This document shows positions 40,021-47,543 of a stretch of DNA of 64,000 nucleotides, piece after piece. The position numbers and the translations under genes were made by a program. Under the pieces are notes generated by a model. The model had not been told where the DNA came from. It ran no database searches and saw only the letters and a program-made list of their open reading frames with translations. Every line of letters starts with the position of its first letter. The stretch's first letter is position 1. The stretch is from contig CAZBAF010000003.1 of the NCBI GenBank assembly GCA_964490245.1, forward strand, positions 1 to 64,000. Reading direction: 5' to 3'. The DNA is from CAZBAF01 sp964490245. Its GTDB lineage: Bacteria; Patescibacteriota; Saccharimonadia; Saccharimonadales; JACDBH01.

Positions 40021-40365
40021 ATGTTGGCAAAAATTATACAAGAAACCACTGATGCGGTTGCGGCTGCGGTTAACGGGGTTGATAACGTGCTCGATGCAGT
40101 GACCGATACTGTCAAAGGACAGGCGGTCAATGTTCTGCGCAGCACCGGCGAGGTTGCAGGTGCCGGAGTCGAGTCAGTGGCTTCTGTTGCAAACGGTGCG
40201 GTAAAAGGCGTGGGCGGGCTGGGCTCATCCATGGCCGATACAGTTACAGGCATTATGAGCGGTGTTGTGAAGGGTGCTGGCGAAGTCGGCGGTGATGTGA
40301 TTGGCGCTGTGCGCGGCGCTGCCCCGCGAGCTTATCGAGACCGCGCTCGTTGGCCGCGACGATAA
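40021..40365 (+). CDS. Small Ala/Val/Gly-rich helical protein
   Basis: 114 residues; GGAGG 6 bases before the ATG and an intrinsic terminator after. Repeating Ala/Val/Gly heptad-like helix without strong hydrophobicity, like late-embryogenesis or phasin-type proteins. The last 20 residues (Arg-Ala-Tyr-Arg-Asp-Arg-Ala-Arg-Trp-Pro-Arg-Arg) are out of character; the +1 frame from 40328 reads Glu-Leu-Ile-Glu-Thr-Ala-Leu-Val-Gly-Arg-Asp-Asp-Lys-Asn-stop, so a one-base indel near 40321 is likely and the true end would be 40372. Confidence 0.65.
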   Translation: MLAKIIQETTDAVAAAVNGVDNVLDAVTDTVKGQAVNVLRSTGEVAGAGVESVASVANGAVKGVGGLGSSMADTVTGIMSGVVKGAGEVGGDVIGAVRGAAPRAYRDRARWPRR

Positions 40366-40394
40366 GAATTAGTTGCCTTATTGGCAAAAGTTTT

Positions 40395-40422
40395 AAAAAA
40401 GGGCGGGTGACCGCCCTTTTTT
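40395..40422 (+). terminator. Intrinsic terminator
   Basis: AAAAAAGGGCGG/CCGCCCTTTTTT with a GTGA tetraloop. Confidence 0.93.
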
Positions 40423-40449
40423 AAATTACAGCCAGTCCCGTAGCGGCAG

Positions 40450-41328
40450 CTACTGCTCGGTTAACGCCGTATAAACCGTGCGGGCAAAGTCCGCTATTGG
40501 TCCGGCCTGGCCGCTGCCCTGGCCGAGTATGGCGATTGCAAACTGCCTCCCGTCCGGTAGCGTCATAATGCCGACGTCGTGGTAATTGATATCAAGATTC
40601 CAGCCGACTTTGGTATCCCACATTGCCTCAGGCGCTCCGGCGGCCAGTCCATGCCGCCACTTGGTGTCCTGAAACCGCATGGCATCGCGCAGGAATTCGG
40701 TGTTCTCTTCATTCAAATGCTGTTCCTCGATAATAAAGCGTAAGAGTTGGGCGCTATCCGCCGCCGTCGTGCGGATACCGTTAAAAAACGTGCCTGTCAT
40801 ACCCAGCTCTGCCACGCGCTGATTCAGTACGGTCTGGCCGATATCCGCCATCATAGCCTCGCCGCAGGGGCTGTCTGATTCGCGGATCATCTTGTCAACG
40901 CAGGCACGGCGGGTCTGGCCGGCAATAAGGATTTCATCCGGATCCTGAGCGCCGGCTTCAAAGTCCATTAAAGAGAGATAAGCAACATACAGCTTATACA
41001 GGCTGGCGGCAAACAGCTCACGTTCAGCGTCGTGGCTGCCGATAACAGTTTTGCTCTGGGCGTCATAGACCACAATGCTGTAACTGGCGGATTGTCGTGC
41101 CGCCCAGTCGGTAATGATCGGTTGCAGATCGGCGGGCTGATAGGGCGGTTCTTCGGCTTGGGCCGGTGGTGCTTCCTCCTGAGGATTTTGCTCTGGCGTG
41201 TCAGGCCGGTCGCCGCTTATCACAAACCAGTACACAAGTCCGCCAATGACGAGCAGGGCCAAAAGCAACAGCCAGCGGCGCAGCGGGTGTTTCTTATATG
41301 TGCCAGAGCGTTCAGAGTAGTATTTCAC
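40450..41328 (-). CDS. Class A beta-lactamase-like serine hydrolase
   Basis: 292 residues: N-terminal membrane anchor (about 18-38), acidic/proline linker, then a penicillin-recognising domain with Ser-Leu-Tyr-Lys (109-112, catalytic SxxK), Ser-Asp-Ser (151-153, SDN-like) and Lys-Val-Gly (240-242, KTG-like). The Glu of the omega loop cannot be assigned with confidence. It may be a D,D-peptidase or a beta-lactamase acting outside the membrane. Confidence 0.85.
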   Translation of the reverse strand: MKYYSERSGTYKKHPLRRWLLLLALLVIGGLVYWFVISGDRPDTPEQNPQEEAPPAQAEEPPYQPADLQPIITDWAARQSASYSIVVYDAQSKTVIGSHDAERELFAASLYKLYVAYLSLMDFEAGAQDPDEILIAGQTRRACVDKMIRESDSPCGEAMMADIGQTVLNQRVAELGMTGTFFNGIRTTAADSAQLLRFIIEEQHLNEENTEFLRDAMRFQDTKWRHGLAAGAPEAMWDTKVGWNLDINYHDVGIMTLPDGRQFAIAILGQGSGQAGPIADFARTVYTALTEQ

Positions 41329-41352
41329 ACTATGTATAGTAGCAGAGCGCGG

Positions 41353-41961
41353 TCAGGAGCCGTCTGGCCCCAAGATAGCCGAGGTGCTTTCGTAGCTGCG
41401 GGCCAGGATGCTCTTGCCGGTATCGTTGGAAATATCCTGATGGACGCTTTGCAGTGACTGCAGATAGGCGCGCAGCTGGGTCTCCAGCTCGCTGCGCAGA
41501 GCGTCGTCAAAACGGCTGGCTGATGCGGCGGCCTCAAGCGTCTGGTCGGTTTTTGGGTTCTTTTTGGCTTCAAGCTCTTCGCGCTTTATGTCGTTGCCCC
41601 GATCCTCCAGATACGATGTCAATTGCTGCTGCTGAGTGGTCAGGCTGAGCTTGGTAACAAGCGCCAGACTGCGGGTGCTGCCGTCCTGGGCCCTTTGGGC
41701 GCCAATATCGGCAATGCGGGCCAGTTCGCGCTGTTGGGCAACGAGCTCTTTGAGGGCAGCGGTATTGCCTTTGCCTCCGCCCGTAAAAAGCACCGTTATA
41801 ATCGCGATAATTCCCATCAGTGCAACAGCGCCGCCAACAATAATCAGCAGGCGCGTTCGCAGGGAACCGCCTGGAAGCAGCGTTTTCTTGGGCGGCTGGG
41901 CGGGGTTGGTAATGAAGTCATAGGGGTTTGGCGGCAGTGACTGCGGCGACGTCGGATCCAT
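41353..41961 (-). CDS. Membrane-anchored hypothetical protein
   Basis: 202 residues; start at 41961 (Met-Asp-Pro-Thr-Ser-Pro) because TATGCT ends 8 bases upstream. Pro-rich cytoplasmic N terminus, one membrane helix (about 38-60), and a helical extracytoplasmic domain of about 130 residues rich in Gln, Glu and Ala with coiled-coil tendency. This plan is common in the lineage; function unknown. The serine hydrolase follows 24 bases downstream. Confidence 0.65.
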   Translation of the reverse strand: MDPTSPQSLPPNPYDFITNPAQPPKKTLLPGGSLRTRLLIIVGGAVALMGIIAIITVLFTGGGKGNTAALKELVAQQRELARIADIGAQRAQDGSTRSLALVTKLSLTTQQQQLTSYLEDRGNDIKREELEAKKNPKTDQTLEAAASASRFDDALRSELETQLRAYLQSLQSVHQDISNDTGKSILARSYESTSAILGPDGS

Positions 41962-42036
41962 ATAAAGTAAGCATAACCTAAAAGCGGGTTGTGACACAAA
42001 AACCATCTGTCACGGAAACATTTCCATAAATAACTA

Positions 42037-42065
42037 TTGACAAAAAAGCAAAAGCGTAATATAAT
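42037..42065 (+). promoter_or_regulatory. Perfect consensus promoter
   Basis: TTGACA (42037-42042), 17 bp, TATAAT (42060-42065). Confidence 0.9.
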
Positions 42066-42108
42066 GCCTACAGTTCTGAAAAGAACAAAAATATAAAACA
42101 AAAAAGGT

Positions 42109-42138
42109 GTGCGGCTGCCTAAGCACAGGCGGCCGCAC
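42109..42138 (+). promoter_or_regulatory. Leader hairpin before 42150 gene
   Basis: GTGCGGCTGCC/GGCGGCCGCAC with an 8-base loop, followed by A-rich DNA rather than T; 11 bases before the ATG. Likely a stability or attenuation element. Confidence 0.5.
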
Positions 42139-42149
42139 AAAAAGCAAAA

Positions 42150-42374
42150 ATGTTCAGTATCGCAAACATGTACCGTATCAAACTATCCATCTGGTTCCGT
42201 CAGCTGTATCTGCCGGGTGTCCGTGGTGCTGCCGCTATTTTGCTAATCAACCTGGTCGTTGTAGTGACTATACGAATTGCCACCCGCCGCATGGCGCGTC
42301 TGGCCACCCAGCAGGCAAGGGTCCTGTCCCGTCCGGCCCGCCGCCGCTTGGCCTATGTAGCCGTTCATAAGTAA
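42150..42374 (+). CDS. Short basic membrane peptide (74 aa)
   Basis: One hydrophobic helix (about 26-42) flanked by many Arg (Arg-Arg-Met-Ala-Arg, Arg-Pro-Ala-Arg-Arg-Arg). No Shine-Dalgarno; the start is 11 bases after a strong hairpin. A perfect promoter argues that the transcript matters, as a peptide or as RNA. No homologue recognised. Confidence 0.5.
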   Translation: MFSIANMYRIKLSIWFRQLYLPGVRGAAAILLINLVVVVTIRIATRRMARLATQQARVLSRPARRRLAYVAVHK

Positions 42375-42421
42375 ACCGCTTATACTTTATACTTTGCCGG
42401 TTTTACCCCATACTTATCCCT

Positions 42422-44167
42422 ATGGATGCGGTCACTGAGGTCAAGGCTAAACTGTCAGTCGAGGACGTCATCAGCGAGTACGTCCAGCTCAAACGTGCCG
42501 GCCGCAACCTAAAAGGCCTCAGTCCGTTCAGTAACGAGAAAACCCCCAGCTTTATGGTCAGCCCCGAAAAGCAGATCTGGCATGACTTCAGCTCAGGCAA
42601 GGGCGGAGATATGTTTACGTTTATTCAGGAGGTTGAGGGGCTGGACTTTAAGGGTGCACTTGAACTGCTGGCCCGCAAGGCCGGCGTGGACCTTGAGCAA
42701 TTTAAAGGTAAGGCCGGCAGCAATACTAAGCTTAAAGAGCGGCTGTATCAGGCAAATGATCTGGCGGCACGGTTTTATCAGGCACAGCTGAAGGTGTCGA
42801 AGCCGGCGCTTGAGTACCTGCTTACTAGGCGTGCGTTTAGCAAGGAAACCGTACTTTTATTCAAGCTAGGGTATTCGCCCAATACCGGCGATGCGTTGTA
42901 CGCATTTTTGAAGGGAAAGGGTTTTACTGATGATGAGCTGATGCGGGCCGGTCTGGTGACAAAGCGTTACCGCGGCACCGGTGATATGTTTCGCGGCCGC
43001 ATCATGGTGCCTTTAAGCGACGCGCAGGGCCGGGTGGTCGGCTTTACGGCCCGACTGCTGCATGATGATCCGGAGGCGCCCAAGTACATCAACACGCCGG
43101 CTACCCTGCTGTATGACAAGGGGCGGCAGGTGTACGGTCTGCATCTGGCAAAAGACGCTATCCGCAAATCCGGCTACAGCGTGGTCGTAGAGGGTAATCT
43201 GGATGTTATCGCCAGTCATCAGGCTGGCGTCAGCAACGTGGTGGCCGCCGCCGGTACTGCTTTAACCGGACACCACCTTAAAGACCTGGGCCGCTATGCC
43301 GGTGACATCCGGTTTGCTTTTGACGCTGACCGGGCCGGTATTAACGCCACCGAACGGGCCATACCGCTGGCGCAAAAACTCGGTGTCAACGTCAGTATTA
43401 TTACCATTCCTGACGGCAAGGATCCCGACGAGCTGGTGCGCAAAGATCCGGCTCTGTGGCAAAAAGCCATCGACCAGCATCAGTACGCGGTGGACTGGCT
43501 GATCGAGCGGTATCGCGCTGTGCTGGATGTTACGACCGGACGCGGCAAGCGCGAGTTTACCGATGTGGTTTTGCGCGTTATCCGTGGCCTGGAGGACAAG
43601 GTCGAGCAGGATCACTATCTCGGCGAGCTTGCCAGACTTACCGGCGTCAGTGTCGACGCCATGCGCGCCAAGCTGCATGAGCAGCCAAAGGCCGTCGAGA
43701 CCCGTCTCAAGCGCCCCGCCAAAAAACCCGCCGCCGAGAGCCGGGCGGTCATCGAGCAGCGCAAGGCCGAACAGTATTTTCTGGCTATTCTGCACTCCAT
43801 GCCGCAGGCTGCGCCGCCGACTCTTTTGGTAAGCGAGACGATGTTTCAGGACGAGGACAACCGGCGCTTGTTCCAGGCCATAACAGCCGGCAAGCAGCCG
43901 GCACCGGATCAGGCTGACGACCCGCTGTCTGGACTTATTTCTCGAATAGTTGTAATATTTGATGAAGAATATCGTAATGTCGAACTGCTTGAGGTTCAAC
44001 GCGATGCTGCACGATTGCAGAAGCAGATAGTAAAAACCTTTGTTATCAATCAAAAAAGCCGTCTTAATGAAGAGCGCAGTCAGGCGGCGAATGAAGCAGA
44101 AGAAAAAAAATACGCTCAGTACGACAAAAAACTCAATGAATTATTAAGAAAGGTTGAAGGACAGTAA
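42422..44167 (+). CDS. dnaG: DNA primase lacking zinc ligands
   Basis: Makes RNA primers at the replication fork with DnaB. 581 residues: N-terminal CHC2-type domain (1-95), TOPRIM core (about 240-330, Val-Val-Glu-Gly-Asn-Leu-Asp-Val and Phe-Asp-Ala-Asp-Arg-Ala-Gly), C-terminal helicase-binding region. In the first domain the surroundings are conserved (Asn-Glu-Lys-Thr-Pro-Ser-Phe) but all four zinc ligands are replaced: Ser34, Ser37, Asp55, Ser58 instead of Cys, His, Cys, Cys. CATACT ends 7 bases before the ATG. rpoD follows after 3 bases. Confidence 0.95.
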   Translation: MDAVTEVKAKLSVEDVISEYVQLKRAGRNLKGLSPFSNEKTPSFMVSPEKQIWHDFSSGKGGDMFTFIQEVEGLDFKGALELLARKAGVDLEQFKGKAGSNTKLKERLYQANDLAARFYQAQLKVSKPALEYLLTRRAFSKETVLLFKLGYSPNTGDALYAFLKGKGFTDDELMRAGLVTKRYRGTGDMFRGRIMVPLSDAQGRVVGFTARLLHDDPEAPKYINTPATLLYDKGRQVYGLHLAKDAIRKSGYSVVVEGNLDVIASHQAGVSNVVAAAGTALTGHHLKDLGRYAGDIRFAFDADRAGINATERAIPLAQKLGVNVSIITIPDGKDPDELVRKDPALWQKAIDQHQYAVDWLIERYRAVLDVTTGRGKREFTDVVLRVIRGLEDKVEQDHYLGELARLTGVSVDAMRAKLHEQPKAVETRLKRPAKKPAAESRAVIEQRKAEQYFLAILHSMPQAAPPTLLVSETMFQDEDNRRLFQAITAGKQPAPDQADDPLSGLISRIVVIFDEEYRNVELLEVQRDAARLQKQIVKTFVINQKSRLNEERSQAANEAEEKKYAQYDKKLNELLRKVEGQ

Positions 44168-44170
44168 TAT

Positions 44171-45286
44171 ATGCCAGATGATAAACAGGCCAAAGAAGCG
44201 GCGCTGAAAGAGGCCAAAGATAAGCTGCTTGAAAAGGGCAAAAAGGATGGCAAGCTTGATCAGCGTGATATTTTTGCCGCCATCCCGGACACTCCCGAAA
44301 ACGTTGAAGTACTCGACCAGCTCTATACCGAACTGGGTGACAACAATATAGAACTTGTCAGTGCGACCGAGCCCAGTCCTGAGGATTTTTCGGATGAATG
44401 GGCGGGCGAAGACGGCGAAGAGATTGTGCTCGACGACAAGGTCTATCTTGATGACATTGCTGATGACAGCGTGCGTCTGTACCTGCGCGAAATCGGTAAA
44501 ATCCCGCTGCTGACTGCAGAGGAAGAGCTGGCGCTGGCCAAACGCGTCGTTGCCGGTGACAAGCAGGCCAAAGACCAAATGGCCGAGGCGAACATGCGCC
44601 TGGTGGTAAGTATTGCCAAGCGTTACGTTGGCCGCGGGCTGGATCTTTTGGATCTTATTCAAGAGGGCAATACCGGTCTGCTGCGTGCAGTTGAAAAGTT
44701 TGACCCGGACAAGGGCTTTAAGTTTTCTACCTATGCCACCTGGTGGATCCGCCAGGCGATTACGCGCGCCATCGCCGATCAGGCGCGTACAATTCGTATC
44801 CCCGTGCACATGGTCGAGACCATCAACAAGCTGCTGCGCACTCAGCGCCGCCTGACACAGGAGCTTAACCGCGAACCGACCAACGAAGAAATTGCCAAAG
44901 AGATGGAGATCGACGTTGATAAGGTCGAGCACATCATGAAAATCAAACAGGATATTTCCAGCCTGGATGCAAGCGTGCGCGACGACGAGGAAGACAGTGT
45001 GCTGGGTGACTTTATCGAGGACGAAGATACGGTCAGTCCCGAAGAGTCCGCCGCCGGCCAGCTGCTCAAAGAACAGGTCAAGGGCCTGCTTGGTTCACTT
45101 ACCGAGCGCGAGCAAAAAATTCTCAAGCTGCGTTTTGGGCTGGAGGACGGCAAAAGCCATACGCTTGAAGAGGTTGGACAGGAGTTCAGTGTCACGCGCG
45201 AGCGTATTCGTCAGATTGAGGCTAAGGCATTAGCCAAACTGCGTAAACATAAAGACGCTAAGAAGTTACTAGATTACATCAAGTAA
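44171..45286 (+). CDS. rpoD: Primary sigma factor RpoD (sigma-70)
   Basis: Directs RNA polymerase to housekeeping promoters. 371 residues: acidic region 1.1-like N terminus, region 1.2 Asp-Asp-Ser-Val-Arg-Leu-Tyr-Leu-Arg-Glu-Ile-Gly, region 2 (Asp-Leu-Ile-Gln-Glu-Gly-Asn-Thr-Gly-Leu; Phe-Ser-Thr-Tyr-Ala-Thr-Trp-Trp-Ile-Arg-Gln-Ala), region 3, and region 4 helix-turn-helix (Val-Thr-Arg-Glu-Arg-Ile-Arg-Gln-Ile-Glu). The intact region 2.4/4.2 fits the consensus TTGACA/TATAAT promoters seen here. Forms a dnaG-rpoD operon. Confidence 0.97.
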   Translation: MPDDKQAKEAALKEAKDKLLEKGKKDGKLDQRDIFAAIPDTPENVEVLDQLYTELGDNNIELVSATEPSPEDFSDEWAGEDGEEIVLDDKVYLDDIADDSVRLYLREIGKIPLLTAEEELALAKRVVAGDKQAKDQMAEANMRLVVSIAKRYVGRGLDLLDLIQEGNTGLLRAVEKFDPDKGFKFSTYATWWIRQAITRAIADQARTIRIPVHMVETINKLLRTQRRLTQELNREPTNEEIAKEMEIDVDKVEHIMKIKQDISSLDASVRDDEEDSVLGDFIEDEDTVSPEESAAGQLLKEQVKGLLGSLTEREQKILKLRFGLEDGKSHTLEEVGQEFSVTRERIRQIEAKALAKLRKHKDAKKLLDYIK

Positions 45287-45400
45287 GTACTTGTGGCAGC
45301 GCACTGCTGCGTTGTCAGCTCCAGTACTCCCTCACCGTATTTAAATACGGCTCGGTCCGTGCTTCGCTGCCGCCTTGCATTGCATCTGCCACAAGCACTT
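45285..45400 (+). ncRNA. Long inverted-repeat structure 3' of rpoD
   Basis: AAGTACTTGTGGCAG (45285-45299) pairs with CTGCCACAAGCACTT (45386-45400) with one mismatch, enclosing a perfect 16-bp palindrome CCGTATTTAAATACGG (45335-45350) and a GCAGC/GCTGC hairpin. There is no T-tract. It may be the 3' UTR of the dnaG-rpoD message or an independent RNA. Confidence 0.45.
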
Positions 45401-45433
45401 ATCGTAGACAGGCTTTGCTGCTAAGATACTGTA

Positions 45434-45997
45434 ATGATTATCGGACTTTCAGGAACATTTGCCAGTGGCAAAGACACATTGGCACAGCATTTGGTGCAAA
45501 AGTATAACTTTTTGCATATTTCAACCGGTGATATGGTGCGCGCCGTGGCCGAATCGGAGTACGGCAACACCGAGCGCCCCACACTGCTAAGGACCGCTAA
45601 CGAGCTGCGCCGCAAGCGCGGTCCGGGCGTACTGGCCGAACTGGCGCTTGAGCGCTATGAGGAGCTAAAAGGTAGCTACATCGGTGTTATTGTAAGCGGC
45701 GTGCGTTCATTGGGCGAGGCAAACATCATTCAGGCTAAGGCAGGTATTATTGTGTTTGTGGACGCGCCGGTTGAGATACGTTATGAGCGTATCAAAAGCC
45801 GCCATCGTGCTAATGAGGAGCAGCTTAGTTTTGAAGAATTTGTCAAAAGCGAAGAGCTCGAAATGCGCGCAAATCACGACGACCCGGCAGTGCAGGATAT
45901 TGCGGGCATACGCTTGCTGGCCGACATCAACGTGTCCAACGACGGCGACATCGAGGCGTTCTTCAAAGACGCCGAATCAAAACTCGGCCTGAGCTAA
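45434..45997 (+). CDS. P-loop nucleotide kinase-like protein
   Basis: 187 residues. Walker A GTFASGKDT (7-15) and a nucleoside/adenylate kinase-like layout: Ile-Ser-Thr-Gly-Asp-Met near 38, Gly-Val-Arg-Ser near 92, Phe-Val-Asp-Ala-Pro near 107 and Arg-Tyr-Glu-Arg-Ile LID region. Similar proteins in archaea and CPR are annotated as dephospho-CoA kinase-like or cytidylate kinase-like; the substrate is not evident. Confidence 0.8.
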   Translation: MIIGLSGTFASGKDTLAQHLVQKYNFLHISTGDMVRAVAESEYGNTERPTLLRTANELRRKRGPGVLAELALERYEELKGSYIGVIVSGVRSLGEANIIQAKAGIIVFVDAPVEIRYERIKSRHRANEEQLSFEEFVKSEELEMRANHDDPAVQDIAGIRLLADINVSNDGDIEAFFKDAESKLGLS

Positions 45998-46005
45998 TCT
46001 AGTAG

Positions 46006-46034
46006 TTGACATAATAAGTAATAGAGTATATAAT
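46006..46034 (+). promoter_or_regulatory. Consensus promoter upstream of ABC remnant
   Basis: TTGACA (46006-46011), 17 bp, TATAAT (46029-46034). Confidence 0.88.
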
Positions 46035-46040
46035 CTTTCA

Positions 46041-46146
46041 TGTTCGGTTGAGTTTTACTCCTGGACGTATCTTGAGAGAGTAGTTTCGCATATGTTCGCC
46101 AAGTCGAGACATCGTATAGGTGTCTGACAAGGCCTTTTTGTTTTTT
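46041..46146 (+). ncRNA. Candidate small RNA or leader
   Basis: From the predicted start of the consensus promoter, about 100 bases of structured non-coding DNA lead to a GAGACA/TGTCT hairpin and the tract CCTTTTTGTTTTTT. This fits a terminated small RNA or a riboswitch-type leader; no known class recognised. The T-tract overlaps the start of the ABC remnant. Confidence 0.4.
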
Positions 46147-46341
46147 AAGCGACTGCAGGAGGCGCGGGCAGGCAAAACAACAATATTTATCTCGCATCGC
46201 TTTAGTACCGTGCGCCGTGCGCAGAGGATCGCATATATTCATGAGGGCAGGGTCGCCGAGCAAGGCACGCACGCTGAGCTCATGGCCAAAAAGGGCTTGT
46301 ATCACGACATGTTTACACGCCAGGCACAGGGCTATCGGTAG
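46120..46341 (+). pseudogene. C-terminal fragment of an ABC exporter ATPase
   Basis: The frame reads Phe-Phe-Lys-Arg-Leu...Thr-Ile-Phe-Ile-Ser-His-Arg-Phe-Ser-Thr-Val-Arg-Arg-Ala, then Ile-His-Glu-Gly-Arg-Val-Ala-Glu-Gln-Gly-Thr-His-Ala-Glu-Leu: the H-loop and following end of an MsbA/MdlB-type ABC ATPase. Walker A, signature and Walker B are missing; the frame begins only about 20 residues before the H-loop. A truncated remnant whose upstream part was replaced by unrelated DNA with its own promoter. Confidence 0.75.
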
Positions 46342-46347
46342 GTATAA

Positions 46348-46376
46348 TTGACATATAAGCATTAGTGTGATAAAAT
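46348..46376 (+). promoter_or_regulatory. Promoter of GGDEF gene
   Basis: TTGACA (46348-46353), 17 bp, TAAAAT (46371-46376). Leader 18 bases. Confidence 0.85.
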
Positions 46377-46400
46377 GCTTATGTTAAGTTAAAAACCAAC

Positions 46401-47132
46401 ATGTCGAACCCAGAAATACCAGATATGTCCCGTGAATTATCAGAAGCTTTGCGTCCGCATGAAGGCCCACTGCAAAGCGAAGCTCCTGTCAGGTTTCTGC
46501 CCTATCCTTCAGGCCTCTTGCCGGAGGGCAAACGGCAACTCGACAACGAGCGCAGGCAGCGTGCCGGGGAGGGCGCAAGGGAGGTTATGCGGGTTTTGGG
46601 CCTGCGTGAAGCTCTTGAGCATGCAAGAGTCGATGCGGTCACCGGTTTGCCAAACCGCCTGGCGTTTGAAGGAGAATTTCCCTCAATTTACAGCCGTGCT
46701 GCCCAAAACGAAATCGCAATGTTATACATTGACCTGAACGGACTGAAGCGCGTAAACGACCGTCTCGGTCACGAAGCCGGGGACAGGTATCTCCGGGCAA
46801 TGGCAGATACGCTCAAGCAAAGCATTCGTCCGACTGACCGTCCGTACAAGCTTGGCGGTGATGAAATCGGCGTCTTGCTGCTGGGTAAAAAGTCGGGCGA
46901 TGAAGGCCAGGAGCTGGTCACGCAGCGTATCAGGGAGCAGGCGGCGCAGGCCATACATGGCTTGGGCTTTCCCCAAGATTTATACCTGGGTCTGAGCATC
47001 GGGGCGGCTGCCAAGCGGCAGGGCGAGAGCGCTAGAGACTTTATGGCGCGCGCTGATGCTGCCTCCTATGAAGACAAGCAGGCGTTTTATGACGAAATCA
47101 AAGCGCGCACAGGCAGGGATCTGCGCCGGTAG
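46401..47132 (+). CDS. GGDEF-domain protein (GGDEI variant)
   Basis: 243 residues with an N-terminal helical part and a GGDEF domain (about 75-240): Asp-Ala-Val-Thr-Gly-Leu-Pro-Asn-Arg at its start, Tyr-Ile-Asp-Leu-Asn-Gly-Leu-Lys (metal site), GGDEI at 152-156, and Gly-Leu-Ser-Ile-Gly-Ala-Ala. An RxxD inhibitory site (Arg-Pro-Thr-Asp) lies exactly five residues before GGDEI. GGDEF enzymes make cyclic di-GMP; the F-to-I change is tolerated in some. No membrane helix or sensor domain. No EAL or PilZ gene in this window. Confidence 0.88.
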   Translation: MSNPEIPDMSRELSEALRPHEGPLQSEAPVRFLPYPSGLLPEGKRQLDNERRQRAGEGAREVMRVLGLREALEHARVDAVTGLPNRLAFEGEFPSIYSRAAQNEIAMLYIDLNGLKRVNDRLGHEAGDRYLRAMADTLKQSIRPTDRPYKLGGDEIGVLLLGKKSGDEGQELVTQRIREQAAQAIHGLGFPQDLYLGLSIGAAAKRQGESARDFMARADAASYEDKQAFYDEIKARTGRDLRR

Positions 47133-47395
47133 CTGCGAGAGCTCTGACCGGGTTCTTAAACAAGCTGCTTAAAATTACTTCACTTCCGGTGCGCATGGCT
47201 GCTGGAAGCTACTTACTTACTGTTCGGGCATTGTCGTAATATTGCCAACATACATTTTCTTTTTATAGCGTCTAGCACAGGTTGTCTATGAAATCTTTCA
47301 CAGCCCGGGTTATGCCGGCATGAGTTAATGGCCCGTGCGGCTTTAAAAAAGCAATATGCCACGAGGCTTACATAAAGCGGCAGTTTTGGTTTGCG

Positions 47396-47528
47396 GCAGA
47401 GCACATTAGGATGTGAATCAAGGCGTACTTCTGCATCGCGACAAAGCTGCTTGGTAAAGGCCAGAATCCGCGCTGGCCAGAGTGGATGCATAAAAATCAC
47501 GGACACTGCACCCGGTGCAGTAACCGTG
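47396..47528 (+). promoter_or_regulatory. Structured leader of TasA-like gene
   Basis: Three stacked elements: GCAGA/TCTGC enclosing CACAT/ATGTG (47396-47434), GGCCAG/CTGGCC (47459-47478) and CACGG/CCGTG with inner ACTGCAC/GTGCAGT (47498-47528), the last ending just before GGGGGAA. This looks like a regulatory 5' leader; no known riboswitch core recognised. The stretch 47133-47395 before it has no gene. Confidence 0.45.
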
Positions 47529-47543
47529 GAGTGGGGGAACTGC

